Positions 34,825 to 43,717 of a stretch of DNA of 60,804 nt are shown here, one piece after another. Origin of the DNA: Nereida sp024640765. Its GTDB lineage: Bacteria > Pseudomonadota > Alphaproteobacteria > Rhodobacterales > Rhodobacteraceae. The notes under the pieces are model-generated. The model saw nothing but the letters and a program-made list of their open reading frames with translations. It was not told the DNA's origin and ran no database searches. Each line of letters starts with the position of its first letter. The stretch's first letter is position 1. The translations under genes were made by a program, and so were the position numbers. The stretch is taken from positions 1 through 60,804 of the forward strand of contig JAHEEK010000011.1 of NCBI GenBank assembly GCA_024640765.1. Reading direction: 5' to 3'.

Positions 34825-34866
34825 GTGCAGTGCGCCCGATCAGGTTTTGACCTTCGGGCGCAGCAC
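34825..34866 (-). terminator. Hairpin between convergent patB-type gene and cobM
   Basis: TGCGCCCGA (34831-34839) pairs perfectly with TCGGGCGCA (34854-34862); GTGC/GCAC extend it across a small bulge. The stem overlaps the cobM 3' end. A T-rich stretch (TTATTTTC) lies about 10 bases beyond on the minus strand, so it may end the cob operon. Confidence 0.5.
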
Positions 34867-35607
34867 ATGCGGTGTGGCTGGATCGTAAAGCGCGCTGTCT
34901 TTGAAGTCTTTGACCTCGCCCAACACGGGGCCCACCATGATCAACGCGGTGCGCGTGATTTTTGCAGCACGGACTTTTTCGCGGATATCTGACAGCGTGC
35001 CACGGATAAACAACTGATCCGGCCAACTGGCGCGGTAAGCAACAACCACAGGGCAATCTTTACCGTAGTACGGGATCAGCTGGCGCTCAATTTCGCGCAG
35101 GTTGCGAATTGCCAAATGGATCGCAAGGGTCGTGCCAGTTTTGGCAAAATTCTCAAGCGTTTCACCTTCTGGCATCGATGTTGATTTCATCGACATCCGC
35201 GTCAGAACGATAGATTGACCAATCTCAGGGATCGTCAATTCTTGACCAAGAGCCGCCGCCGCTGCCGCGTATGCAGGCACACCCGGGATGATCTCATAAT
35301 CAATACCGTCACGGCGTAACAACCGGATTTGCTCTGCGATTGCGCCATAAAGCGACGGGTCGCCAGAATGAACGCGCGCCACATCTTGACCCGCTTTATG
35401 CGCTGTCAGAATTTCAGCGTGCGTGTCCTCAAGGGTCATTGGAGCAGTGTCCATAACGCGCGCATCCGCAGGTGCTTCACCCACAACGGCTTCGGGCACC
35501 AAAGAACCAGCGTAAAGGCACACAGGGCACCGGCTGATGATACGCTGCGCCTTCAGGGTCAACAGATCGGGATCACCGGGACCTGCCCCAATAAAGTAAA
35601 CAGTCAT
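34840..35607 (-). CDS. cobM: Precorrin-4 C11-methyltransferase
   Basis: 255 residues of the tetrapyrrole SAM-methyltransferase fold. YFIGAGPGDPDLLTLKA and SGDPSLYGAIAEQ are signatures of the family, and PEIGQSIVLTRMS is typical of CobM/CbiF. It methylates C-11 of precorrin-4 in the oxygen-dependent corrin path. Last gene of the minus-strand cob operon; overlaps cobJ by 4 bases. Confidence 0.94.
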   Translation of the reverse strand: MTVYFIGAGPGDPDLLTLKAQRIISRCPVCLYAGSLVPEAVVGEAPADARVMDTAPMTLEDTHAEILTAHKAGQDVARVHSGDPSLYGAIAEQIRLLRRDGIDYEIIPGVPAYAAAAAALGQELTIPEIGQSIVLTRMSMKSTSMPEGETLENFAKTGTTLAIHLAIRNLREIERQLIPYYGKDCPVVVAYRASWPDQLFIRGTLSDIREKVRAAKITRTALIMVGPVLGEVKDFKDSALYDPATPHVLRPKVKT

Positions 35608-37430
35608 GACAGATCTCCATCGATTTTGCGTGCGTAACCACGCGGCGTGTACATGCGCGGACCTTCACCCAACTGGGCAAGCTTTGAGTGGCTTGAACCA
35701 ACCAAGACAACTGTCAGCATATCCACCTCATCTACCTCCAGATCGGCAAGATTGCGGTAGCGAATGTGTTCTTCTGGACGACCCAAAGACGACGCCAGCA
35801 TCACTGGCGTTGTGGCGGGGCGGTGCTTAAGCAAAATGTCACGGGCTTCGGCCAACAAAGTGCGGCGGCGCATTGAAACGGGGTTGTAGAACGCAATCAC
35901 AAAGTCACCCTCAGCCGCCGCATGCAAACGCTTCACGATATCTTCCCGCGGGGTCAGCAAATCTGACAGGCTAATCGCGCAGAAATCATGCCCAAGGGGC
36001 GCACCGGCACGCGCTGCCGCACCTTGCAAAGCCGACACACCGGGCGAGCAGACCACATCAACACGTTTGGCCGGATCACTCACCCCAAGCGCATCTGCGT
36101 CGCGGTCCAGCAATTCAAACACCAGCGCGCCCATGGCGTAAATGCCCGCATCACCCGAACAGACCAGCGCAACATTCAGTCCCTTCGCAGCTTGTTCCAG
36201 CGCATAGCGACAGCGATCTTCCTCACCCCCCAACGGGAAGTCAGAGCGCGCTTTACCGGCCGCCAGCGGACCCAGCAAATCAATGTAAAGACCATAGCCA
36301 ACCAGCTCTTCAGCATCGGCCACAAGGCGGCTGACCTCGGGGGTTCGCCAAGTGGCTTGCCCCGGTCCAATACCCACAATCGACAAACGCCCGCGTGAGC
36401 GGCCACGCATCTCAGTCAGTGGTTGCGCCAGTTCTGCCACAGCGCATGTGGCGTTGGCTGTTTTATGCTTTTCTACGCGCAAAGTGGCATCTGGCCCCGC
36501 TTGCGCAAGGGCTGCGCCTTCTGAAACGCCGTGGCACCCGACTTCGGCAAAAACCACATCAGACGGGTTAGCCAGCCGAGGTGTCTCAGCTTCAAGGGTT
36601 GCCGCATCAAACACGCGGAAGGGCACACCAAGCTGTGCTGAAAGCTGGTTCATCGCCGGCTCATCACCCTTCAAATCAAGCGAGCTGACAGAGTGGATCG
36701 CACCGGCTGCAATGCCCGCATCCGCAAGTGTTTGAGAGACCAGCTCAGCCAATTCCGCAGGGTCAGCATTGCGCGCGCAACCCACCCCCAATGCAAACAA
36801 TTGGGGGTGAAAAACCAAATGATCTGACCCACCTTTTACGTCAGCGGTTGTGCAGGAAATACGAAGGCCGTCCCCCTTAGGCAAATCAGCAAGCCACGTC
36901 GCATCAGCGGCCGCGTCTCCTGAAATAGTAGCGCCCCCGCCCGCGAGCAGACCTACCATAGCGGCTTTTGCATCTTCGGGGTTCGCCAAGCGCCAACCAA
37001 CTGGCGGTTCATCAAGCGACACACCAAGCGACACATCACCTGCGGTCGTCACTGCAGCTGTCGCCCCTAGAGCTGCTGAAATTTCACGCGCAATCCGGTT
37101 GGCCCCGCGATGCCCACCAAGCAAAGGCACAACAACCGCCCCATCATCGGATACGGATACAACAGGCGGTTCTGATGTTTTGTCGCCCAACAAAGGCGCC
37201 ACACCGCGGATCAAAATACCGCTGGCGCAAACACCCACAATTGGCGTGCCTGCCGCAAATAAATCGCGCGCATGGTCAAGGGCGTTGGCAAAGAACACGT
37301 CAGCCTTCGCAACACGACCCTCGCGGCCATGCACCTGTGCGCCAATCGCCTTGGCAACACAGTGCGCTGTGGCCTCACCAGATGCAGACAGCGCCAACAC
37401 AACAGACGACTTAGAGGAGGTTAGAGCCAT
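35604..37430 (-). CDS. cobJ: CbiG-CobJ fusion: cobalamin biosynthesis CbiG domain plus precorrin-3B C17-methyltransferase
   Basis: 608 residues. Residues about 10-335 are CbiG-like: IVGVCASGILIR and LLGGHRGANRIAREI in the first part, LFALGVGCARNADP and EVGCHGVSEGAAL in the C-terminal, CobE-like part. Residues about 349-600 are the CobJ methyltransferase (LSIVGIGPGQATWRT, LVCSGDAGIYAMG, DFVIAFYNPVSMRRR). CobJ methylates C-17 and contracts the ring. CbiG opens a lactone in the anaerobic path, but in this aerobic-type context the fused domain may act like CobE, channelling an intermediate. The start has AAAGGGG upstream and overlaps cobI by 10 bases. Confidence 0.92.
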   Translation of the reverse strand: MALTSSKSSVVLALSASGEATAHCVAKAIGAQVHGREGRVAKADVFFANALDHARDLFAAGTPIVGVCASGILIRGVAPLLGDKTSEPPVVSVSDDGAVVVPLLGGHRGANRIAREISAALGATAAVTTAGDVSLGVSLDEPPVGWRLANPEDAKAAMVGLLAGGGATISGDAAADATWLADLPKGDGLRISCTTADVKGGSDHLVFHPQLFALGVGCARNADPAELAELVSQTLADAGIAAGAIHSVSSLDLKGDEPAMNQLSAQLGVPFRVFDAATLEAETPRLANPSDVVFAEVGCHGVSEGAALAQAGPDATLRVEKHKTANATCAVAELAQPLTEMRGRSRGRLSIVGIGPGQATWRTPEVSRLVADAEELVGYGLYIDLLGPLAAGKARSDFPLGGEEDRCRYALEQAAKGLNVALVCSGDAGIYAMGALVFELLDRDADALGVSDPAKRVDVVCSPGVSALQGAAARAGAPLGHDFCAISLSDLLTPREDIVKRLHAAAEGDFVIAFYNPVSMRRRTLLAEARDILLKHRPATTPVMLASSLGRPEEHIRYRNLADLEVDEVDMLTVVLVGSSHSKLAQLGEGPRMYTPRGYARKIDGDLS

Positions 37431-38122
37431 GGATCGGCCCCTTTCGTAATAAGGATCATAGAAAAATAGGGCGCTTTTTCGGGCGCATGTGCGAGAGGCA
37501 GCGTGAACTGCGCAGGTAGCGTTGCGCGCTCAATATAAGTGGCTTGGTCTAACAGGCCGAGACGCTCAATCACCGCGCGAATTTTGGGCAGATGGCGACC
37601 AACCTTCATGATGACCAAACTGTCAGATCCGGCAATGCGCGCCTCAAGGGCTGCTTCTTCAAGCGGGCCGGGAATGACCGTGAGGACTTCGTTGCGCGCC
37701 GCAAGCGGCATGCCTGTCATCGCAGCACTTGCCGTCATGGACGTAACGCCTGGCACGACCTGACAGGTGAACTCGCCGGACAAACGCGCGTAAAGATACA
37801 TGAAAGAACCGTAAAAGAACGGATCACCTTCACACAGACACACAACATCAAGACCGCTGCGCAGGGCGTCTTCAATTTGCGCAGCGCCCGCATCATAGGC
37901 GTCTTGTGCAGGTTGGCGCGCAACGGTCATTGGCACGTCCATCACAATTTCTGTTGCGCCCTCAGCAATTGAGCCCGCCGCGATAGAGCGCGCAAAACTT
38001 TGCGCACCAGCCAGTGTTGGATAGGCAATTACTTTGGCAGCACGGATCAAACGATCTGCTTTCAGCGTCATCAACTCCGGATCACCGGGGCCAACGCCTA
38101 CACCGTAAAGAGTTCCAGTCAT
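37421..38122 (-). CDS. cobI: Precorrin-2 C20-methyltransferase
   Basis: 233 residues from the ATG at 38122, which overlaps the cobL stop (ATGA). GVGVGPGDPELMTLKADRL and CLCEGDPFFYGSFMYLY are the family motifs. It adds the C-20 methyl group to precorrin-2. The 10-base overlap with cobJ implies coupled translation. Confidence 0.95.
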   Translation of the reverse strand: MTGTLYGVGVGPGDPELMTLKADRLIRAAKVIAYPTLAGAQSFARSIAAGSIAEGATEIVMDVPMTVARQPAQDAYDAGAAQIEDALRSGLDVVCLCEGDPFFYGSFMYLYARLSGEFTCQVVPGVTSMTASAAMTGMPLAARNEVLTVIPGPLEEAALEARIAGSDSLVIMKVGRHLPKIRAVIERLGLLDQATYIERATLPAQFTLPLAHAPEKAPYFSMILITKGADPWL

Positions 38123-39327
38123 CTTTTGATAAGGCTCCATTGGGTCACGGGCATGGACGGTCGCCAGCCGTGATACGCGCCAACCGGCTCAGCACGGCTG
38201 ATCTGTAGCTTCGCCAACTGACCGCCGTGTTTTTGATGCAGCGCGACTAACAGCGCCTCTGATTCAAGTGTCACAGCGTTTGCAACTAACCGTCCGAGGG
38301 GGCGCAAGTTTGCCCAAGCAATGTTGAAAGTCGCTTCGCTTAGACCGCCACCGATGAAAATTGCGTCAGGTGCCTCAAGACCATAGAGCATGTCAGGGAC
38401 TTTACCATCAATCAGCTCAAGCTTCGGCACGCCCAGTGCAAGTGCGTTTTGAGCGGCCATTGCGCGCCGATCTGCGCGTGGCTCAATCCCAATGGCGCGG
38501 GCATAGCGCGCCGCGCGCATCCACTCGATCGCGACAGAGCCACACCCTGTGCCGATATCCCACAGCAATGCCCCGCGCATAGGCATCAGCTTTGCCACCG
38601 TTGCCGCACGCACTTCTTGCTTAGTCATGGTCCCATCTGATTGGAACAACTCATCCGCCAAGCCAGGCACGCGGGGCAACAAAGCCGCATCTGGTGCCGC
38701 AATACACTCAACACATAGCGTGTTGAACGCAGGCACTTCGTGGTTCCAACCGTCAGCGGTGCCATCAAATCGTTTCTCGTTTTCGCCGCCCATGGCCGCA
38801 AGCACAGTCATTTTTGACTGGCCAAACCCGCGCGACGACAAAAACTCTGCGATCTGTGCCGGTGTTTCAGCGCCCGTTGTCAAAACGATCAACCGCTGGT
38901 CTGGCTGAATAAACGCCACCATTTGGCTAACGGGTCGGCCATGGACCGTCAGGGTCTCAACATCTGCAAGCGACCAGCCCATACGCGCCGAGGCAAGCTG
39001 AAACGCACTCAGCTGCGGATGGTAAGTGATTTGTTCAGACGGGATAGACCGCCCAATCCGCGCACCCACAGAAAACCAAAGTGGATCACCCGTGGCCAAC
39101 ACAACAACACGTTCGCCTTTGTGCGCCTCAAGTGTGTCAATCAGCGCATCAAACGGGCTTGGCCACGCGATGCGTTGCGCGGTCACATCTGGGGTTAAGC
39201 TGTGATGACGTTCGCCACCAATGATGACGTCTGCGGCCTCAACCACTGCACGCGTTGCGGGGGTCAGCCCGTCCATGCCATCCTCGCCAATCCCGACGAC
39301 ATGCAACCACGGTGCCGCGTTACTCAT
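38119..39327 (-). CDS. cobL: Precorrin-6Y C5,15-methyltransferase (decarboxylating)
   Basis: 402 residues, two fused methyltransferases. The CbiE half (about 1-205) starts WLHVVGIGEDGMDGL and has VLATGDPLWFSVG. The CbiT half (about 215-402) has LLWDIGTGCGSVAIEWMRA and IFIGGGLSEAT. Together they methylate C-5 and C-15 and decarboxylate the C-12 acetate. The ATG at 39327 (MSNAAPW) is chosen over an upstream in-frame one. Confidence 0.95.
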   Translation of the reverse strand: MSNAAPWLHVVGIGEDGMDGLTPATRAVVEAADVIIGGERHHSLTPDVTAQRIAWPSPFDALIDTLEAHKGERVVVLATGDPLWFSVGARIGRSIPSEQITYHPQLSAFQLASARMGWSLADVETLTVHGRPVSQMVAFIQPDQRLIVLTTGAETPAQIAEFLSSRGFGQSKMTVLAAMGGENEKRFDGTADGWNHEVPAFNTLCVECIAAPDAALLPRVPGLADELFQSDGTMTKQEVRAATVAKLMPMRGALLWDIGTGCGSVAIEWMRAARYARAIGIEPRADRRAMAAQNALALGVPKLELIDGKVPDMLYGLEAPDAIFIGGGLSEATFNIAWANLRPLGRLVANAVTLESEALLVALHQKHGGQLAKLQISRAEPVGAYHGWRPSMPVTQWSLIKR

Positions 39328-39367
39328 GAGCCAAACCACACGTCAGTGTTGCAACACAGATGAACAC

Positions 39368-40006
39368 TCACTTTGCAATCTCCGGCAAGCCCGCAGACAG
39401 TGCATTTACTGCCGCAGACGCAATTGCAGACCCGCCACGACGGCCGCGCAAAGCCACGAAATTGCATCCGCGCGCATTCGCTGCCAACTCGGCTTTGGAC
39501 TCAGCCGCGCCGACAAAACCCACCGGAAAACCCAGAATAATCGCGGGCTTTGGTGCGCCGGCGTCCAAATGTTCCAAAAGCCGGAAAAGGGCCGTGGGCG
39601 CATTGCCAATCGCTACGACGGCTCCCTCAAGATGGGGCAACCACGCATCAACAGCCGCCGCTGAGCGGGTATTTTCGATGGCCTTAGCGTGGTCCGGGGT
39701 TGCCGCGTTGTTAAGGGTGCAGATCACATCATTGTTTGCCGGTAAGTAACGGCGAATGATCCCGCTGGCGACCATCTCACAATCACACAGCACGGGCGCA
39801 CCGGCGCGCAACGCAGACGCGCCAGCCTCATAGGCACCGCTGGAAAAGGCGATACGGTCAGCAATTTCAACCATGCCGCACGCGTGAATCAAACGAATGA
39901 CAAGCGACTGCAACCCATCATCAAAGCGCGCAAGGTTCGCCTCGGAGCGGACCGTGGCGAAAGACTGGGCATAAATCGCCGAGGGAACTTTTTCATATGG
40001 ACGCAT
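39368..40006 (-). CDS. cobH: Precorrin-8X methylmutase
   Basis: 212 residues; moves a methyl from C-11 to C-12, giving hydrogenobyrinic acid. The catalytic base is His41 in RLIHACGMVE. CDCEMVASGI and GFPVGFVGAAESKAEL are family landmarks. It is 23 bases after cbiX and 40 before cobL. Confidence 0.95.
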   Translation of the reverse strand: MRPYEKVPSAIYAQSFATVRSEANLARFDDGLQSLVIRLIHACGMVEIADRIAFSSGAYEAGASALRAGAPVLCDCEMVASGIIRRYLPANNDVICTLNNAATPDHAKAIENTRSAAAVDAWLPHLEGAVVAIGNAPTALFRLLEHLDAGAPKPAIILGFPVGFVGAAESKAELAANARGCNFVALRGRRGGSAIASAAVNALSAGLPEIAK

Positions 40007-40029
40007 GGAGAGGCCTATCTGCGCGGCCC

Positions 40030-41271
40030 TTAACGGGCTTTGCGCGCGCTTTCGGGCCCATGCGGGTGTTTTGCATGAGGATATTCAGGGTGCGCATGAT
40101 CATGATCGTGGTGATGATGATCGTGATCGTGCCCCGCGTGACCATGACTGTGGTCGCCATGATGATGGTGGTGATGATTGTCCTGCATCTCAAGGCGGCA
40201 CATGCCCGTGCAGAACGTGTCACAAAGCTTACAATCAGCCACATTTGAACCCGGCGCAGACGCACCTTGCCCTTCTACATGGTGGTGATGGCTGTCTTGA
40301 ATGGCACCAACCTCGGCTTCAAAACCCAACACCTGAGTACGATATTTGCACAACACACATGTCGGTGGCGGTGTGTCGGAAAACGCAGGGTGGCTAACAC
40401 GCTCGGACGCAGGGATGGTGATCGGCGCTTGACCATCCGGTGCGAGAACTTGGGTCCGATACGCGCATGTACCACAGTTGGGCGGCGGGTTTGCCCCCAT
40501 CTGTTCGCGCACACGCTCCGCAAACGTCTCAAGCACTTTGGGGTGATCCCCAAGATAGCCCGCTTTGACGAAACTGATATCAGGGTGATCGGCAGCAACC
40601 TGATCCGTGAAGCCGTAAATTCGGTCGATCAAAATACCCGAAAACAAGAAATACGGGAAAACGATGATCCGCTTGTATCCCAGCTTGGCAGCGTGTTGCA
40701 GACAAGGCTCAACCAGCGGGAACGTCACCCCTGAATAGCCAACTTCAACCCAGCCGAAACCGATGCCCTCGTGCAGCATCCGCGCAATCTTTGCCACGTT
40801 ACCATTTGCATCAGGATCGGACGCGCCACGGCCAATCACCACCAGACAGGTATCGTGGTTTTCAACAAACTCGGACTTATTAGCTTCATCAACCGCTTCT
40901 TGGATGCGTCCCGCAGCGGCGGCAATCATTTTGGGATCAACGCCCAATTCACGGCCATAGCTGATATCAACCCCGTGCTTAGCGGCATATGTATTCAGAA
41001 CAGTCGGGATATCGTTTTTCGCGTGCATCGCGGCAAACAACATGCCAGGCACCGCGAGGATTTTCTCGCACCCGCCTGCGCGCAACTTATCAAGACCATC
41101 ACGAATGACCGGATTGGCGAATTCAAGATACCCGTATTCTGTCTGCCATTCAGGCGGCAAAAAAGCGGGCAATTTATCCGCGAGGGTCGCAAATTCATCT
41201 ACAGCAGACTGCGAACGTGACCCGTGCCCACAGATCATCACACCGATTTTCGGGTTTGCATCATTGCTCAT
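40030..41271 (-). CDS. cbiX: CbiX-type cobaltochelatase with repeated Cys motif and His-rich tail
   Basis: 413 residues. Two CbiX domains: residues 9-125 with active-site His16 in CGHGSRSQ, and 142-255 with GYSGVTFPLVEP. After these come CxxC at 266-269 and 305-308, each followed by YRTQVL, making a repeated CxxCxYRTQVL unit. C347/C350/C354/C358 come next, then a run of histidines at 366-404. CbiX inserts cobalt into sirohydrochlorin at an early stage. The Cys groups may hold an Fe-S cluster or zinc, and the His tail may store cobalt; both are inference. Its start overlaps the upstream small gene by 4 bases. Confidence 0.9.
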   Translation of the reverse strand: MSNDANPKIGVMICGHGSRSQSAVDEFATLADKLPAFLPPEWQTEYGYLEFANPVIRDGLDKLRAGGCEKILAVPGMLFAAMHAKNDIPTVLNTYAAKHGVDISYGRELGVDPKMIAAAAGRIQEAVDEANKSEFVENHDTCLVVIGRGASDPDANGNVAKIARMLHEGIGFGWVEVGYSGVTFPLVEPCLQHAAKLGYKRIIVFPYFLFSGILIDRIYGFTDQVAADHPDISFVKAGYLGDHPKVLETFAERVREQMGANPPPNCGTCAYRTQVLAPDGQAPITIPASERVSHPAFSDTPPPTCVLCKYRTQVLGFEAEVGAIQDSHHHHVEGQGASAPGSNVADCKLCDTFCTGMCRLEMQDNHHHHHHGDHSHGHAGHDHDHHHHDHDHAHPEYPHAKHPHGPESARKAR

Positions 41272-41498
41272 GCGGGTTCCTCCTCGGTGGCGGGCTCAAC
41301 CGCATCTGCCTTTTCGGCCTCTGCCTCGTCCTTTTTGCCCTTGCGCCAACCCCAAAGTGCCGCAGCCGCTGCAGCGCCAAGCGCGCCTGCCGCAACCCAG
41401 TGATCATGCCCCGCCACATCAGCCCAGTGGCCGACGTGCGCATTTGCAGGTGCCGCAAAAAGAGGCAGCACACTTAGGATGGCAATCAGGTGTTTCAT
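41268..41498 (-). CDS. Small exported or membrane protein with His-containing N-terminal region (DUF6732-like)
   Basis: 76 residues from the ATG at 41498. Signal sequence MKHLIAILSVLPLFAAPANA, then HVGHWADVAGHDHWVAAG with four histidines, a membrane span (ALGAAAAAALWGW) and an acidic tail. The pattern resembles a small uncharacterised family in Rhodobacteraceae. First gene of the cob operon and coupled to cbiX, so a role in cobalt handling at the envelope is plausible but unproven. Confidence 0.65.
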   Translation of the reverse strand: MKHLIAILSVLPLFAAPANAHVGHWADVAGHDHWVAAGALGAAAAAALWGWRKGKKDEAEAEKADAVEPATEEEPA

Positions 41499-41783
41499 AG
41501 GGTCATCTCCCGCACATTCAGGCAGCCGTGCGGAACCTTGACGATACACGCGCTAATCCCCTGTCTGGGTCGATCATTGCATGCCTTCGGTCTGGCCCCA
41601 CTTGGGCGTCGTCTTTGACAGGTGTATCGGCGCGCAGGCCCGTGTGCAAACGGATAAAAGGCACGCCAGCGCCCGTTTACGACCTGTGCAGATATGCGCA
41701 GTAGTTGCGCGCACTTCGGGGTTTGTTGTGCATCTGCGCAACGTTAGGGTTGCTGCAACGATTAATGCGAAAGGAATTTCACT
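41499..41783. other. Divergent intergenic region between the cob operon and the glutathione transferase gene
   Basis: 285 bases with no gene. It must carry the promoters of both directions. I looked for a cobalamin riboswitch on the minus strand and found neither the B12-box-like end nor the CCCCCGCxACTG core. Confidence 0.4.
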
Positions 41784-42758
41784 ATGGGTCAGTTGGTTGA
41801 CGGTGTTTGGCACGACGTTTGGTACGATACAAAATCCACAGGTGGCGTGTTCAAACGCACCACAGCTGCATTCCGCAATTGGATCACTGCAGACGGCAGC
41901 GCGGGGCCATCAGGCACCGATGGATTTAAGGCCGAAAGTGGGCGCTATCACCTTTATGTCTCGCTTGCTTGCCCTTGGGCGCACCGCACACTGATTTTTC
42001 GGCAACTCAAAGACCTAACGGATCACATCACTGTTTCAGTGGTCCACCCAGATATGCTCAGCGACGGCTGGACGTTTGAGAAAGACGACGATGGCGCAAC
42101 AGGCGACACGCTGTTTGATCTACCGTTTGCTCGTGACATTTACCTGCGCGCCGATCCAAAAGTCTCGGGCCGTGTGACAGTGCCGATTTTATGGGACAAA
42201 GAGCGCAACACAATTGTCAGCAACGAAAGCGCTGAAATCATTCGGATGTTCAATTCCGCGTTCAATGACATCACTGGTAACACAGCCGACTATTGGCCAG
42301 AAGAAATGCGCGATGACATCGAAGAGGTAAACGACCGCATCTACAACACCGTCAACAACGGCGTCTACAAAGCAGGCTTTGCCACATCACAAGATGCATA
42401 TGAGGCAGGTGTTATCCCACTTTTTGAAAGTTTAGGGTGGCTGGAAGAGCGGCTGAGCAAAAGCCGCTACCTGATGGGTGACAAAGTAACAGAAGCTGAT
42501 TGGCGCCTCTTTACCACGCTTGTTCGGTTTGATCCGGTGTATCACTTGCACTTCAAGTGCAACAAAAAGCGCATCGTCGACTACCCCAATCTGTGGGCCT
42601 ACACGCGCGAGTTGTATCAGATTGAGGGCGTTGCTGGCACGGTTGGTATGGCGCACATCATCCGTCACTACCACTACAGCCACGACACCATTAACCCGAA
42701 CCGCATTCTGCCCATTAACCCTGATCTGGACTTTATGGAGCCCCACGGACGCGGCTGA
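41784..42758 (+). CDS. Glutathionyl-hydroquinone reductase-type glutathione transferase
   Basis: 324 residues. The catalytic Cys is Cys63 in SLACPWAHRTLIF, and VPILWDKERNTIVSNESAEI binds the gamma-glutamyl end of glutathione. The C-terminal domain has SRYLMGDKVTEADWRLFTTL and ends INPDLDFMEPHGR, the landmark of the Xi class (YqjG/PcpF). The enzyme reduces glutathionyl-hydroquinones in the cytoplasm. A weak AAAGGAA lies 9 bases before the ATG. Confidence 0.92.
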   Translation: MGQLVDGVWHDVWYDTKSTGGVFKRTTAAFRNWITADGSAGPSGTDGFKAESGRYHLYVSLACPWAHRTLIFRQLKDLTDHITVSVVHPDMLSDGWTFEKDDDGATGDTLFDLPFARDIYLRADPKVSGRVTVPILWDKERNTIVSNESAEIIRMFNSAFNDITGNTADYWPEEMRDDIEEVNDRIYNTVNNGVYKAGFATSQDAYEAGVIPLFESLGWLEERLSKSRYLMGDKVTEADWRLFTTLVRFDPVYHLHFKCNKKRIVDYPNLWAYTRELYQIEGVAGTVGMAHIIRHYHYSHDTINPNRILPINPDLDFMEPHGRG

Positions 42759-42775
42759 CCACTCGGCCGGCCAAC

Positions 42776-43141
42776 TTATGTCTGATCAGGCATATGATGG
42801 GTGACCAAAGCCGCTAAATCATGCGGGTTCGTTCCCTTACTCAGGAACCCGCATGCATTGGGCACGTTGCGAAAAATACTGCCATCCGAGAAGAACGTGC
42901 TTTTGGTCACCAGCACAACCTTACACATAGGATGGCGGTAGCTGATGATGTCGGCTAACCCAAGCGCACTGCCGTCGGGCAGGTCTAAATCCAGCACAAC
43001 AACGCGGTAGTCCTTCTTGATCAAAGCATCCGTAGCCTCGTCAGCCGTTGCTGCAATATCGACCCACGGCCCCATCCGCCGCAAATGGCTGGCCCAGATC
43101 TTTGCTAGATCACTATTATTCTCAACCACCAAAACCGGCAT
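42776..43141 (-). CDS. Stand-alone response-regulator receiver domain
   Basis: 121 residues from the ATG at 43141; one receiver domain and no output domain. The phospho-acceptor is Asp51 in VVVLDLDLPDG, with the conserved Lys in FLSKGTNP. The acidic pocket usually read as two Asp is VENNSD here, so only one acid is certain and phosphorylation may be weak. No histidine kinase is adjacent. It lies inside the cobalamin region but is oriented against both neighbours, so a link to cobalamin is unproven. Confidence 0.75.
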   Translation of the reverse strand: MPVLVVENNSDLAKIWASHLRRMGPWVDIAATADEATDALIKKDYRVVVLDLDLPDGSALGLADIISYRHPMCKVVLVTKSTFFSDGSIFRNVPNACGFLSKGTNPHDLAALVTHHMPDQT

Positions 43142-43342
43142 AAACTCACAACCCAAAAACGTCCAAACAGAATCAACAATCGTTCCGTTCACATTGCGTT
43201 CATAACACAGTTTGCCAGCCAACGGCTAAGTTTGTTGGTCAAAGCGGTAAACTATTCTTTATCAACCAATTCGCCTTGCAGTGCTCAGGCAATTACGGTT
43301 GTGTCTGCGCAGCAAAAACTGACAGCTGAAAAGGCAAAGCTC

Positions 43343-43717
43343 ATGACCACTTGGATTACCATTTGTGATACGTGCAAGCATGACGATTGGGACGCTGCTA
43401 CCGACGCGCAAACCCACGGCGAGCAACTTGCTGCCTTGATCGAAGCCGAAGCGCATGGCGATGTGAAAACACGCCGCGTCTCGTGCCTGATGGGCTGTAC
43501 CCGTGCGTGCAATGTGGCAATTCAGGGCGAGGGAAAATTGGCCTACACACTTGGCAATTTTGACCCCTCTGAAGAAGCTGCCGCCGGTATCGTGGAATAT
43601 GCGCAAAAACACGCCGTAAGCGAAACCGGACAGGTGCCATTCCGCGAGTGGCCACAAGCCATCAAGGGGCATTTTGTAACGCGCCACCAACCGCTTCCCA
43701 AGTCGGACCAAGCATGA
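43343..43717 (+). CDS. DUF1636-family Cys-rich metal-binding protein
   Basis: 124 residues. Cys8 and Cys11 in TICDTCKHD with Cys48, Cys52 and Cys56 in RRVSCLMGCTRACNVAI suggest a thioredoxin-like [2Fe-2S] or metal site. The family is frequently found near cobalamin and metal-uptake genes. AAAGG precedes the ATG; an upstream open frame is not homologous. It overlaps cobC by 4 bases (ATGA), so it is cotranscribed with cobC and cobD. Confidence 0.75.
   Translation: MTTWITICDTCKHDDWDAATDAQTHGEQLAALIEAEAHGDVKTRRVSCLMGCTRACNVAIQGEGKLAYTLGNFDPSEEAAAGIVEYAQKHAVSETGQVPFREWPQAIKGHFVTRHQPLPKSDQA

Noticed and set aside
41499..41783. A second cobalamin riboswitch before the minus-strand cob operon
   Set aside because: No CCCCCGCxACTG core and no closing AGGAGACC-like element on that strand.
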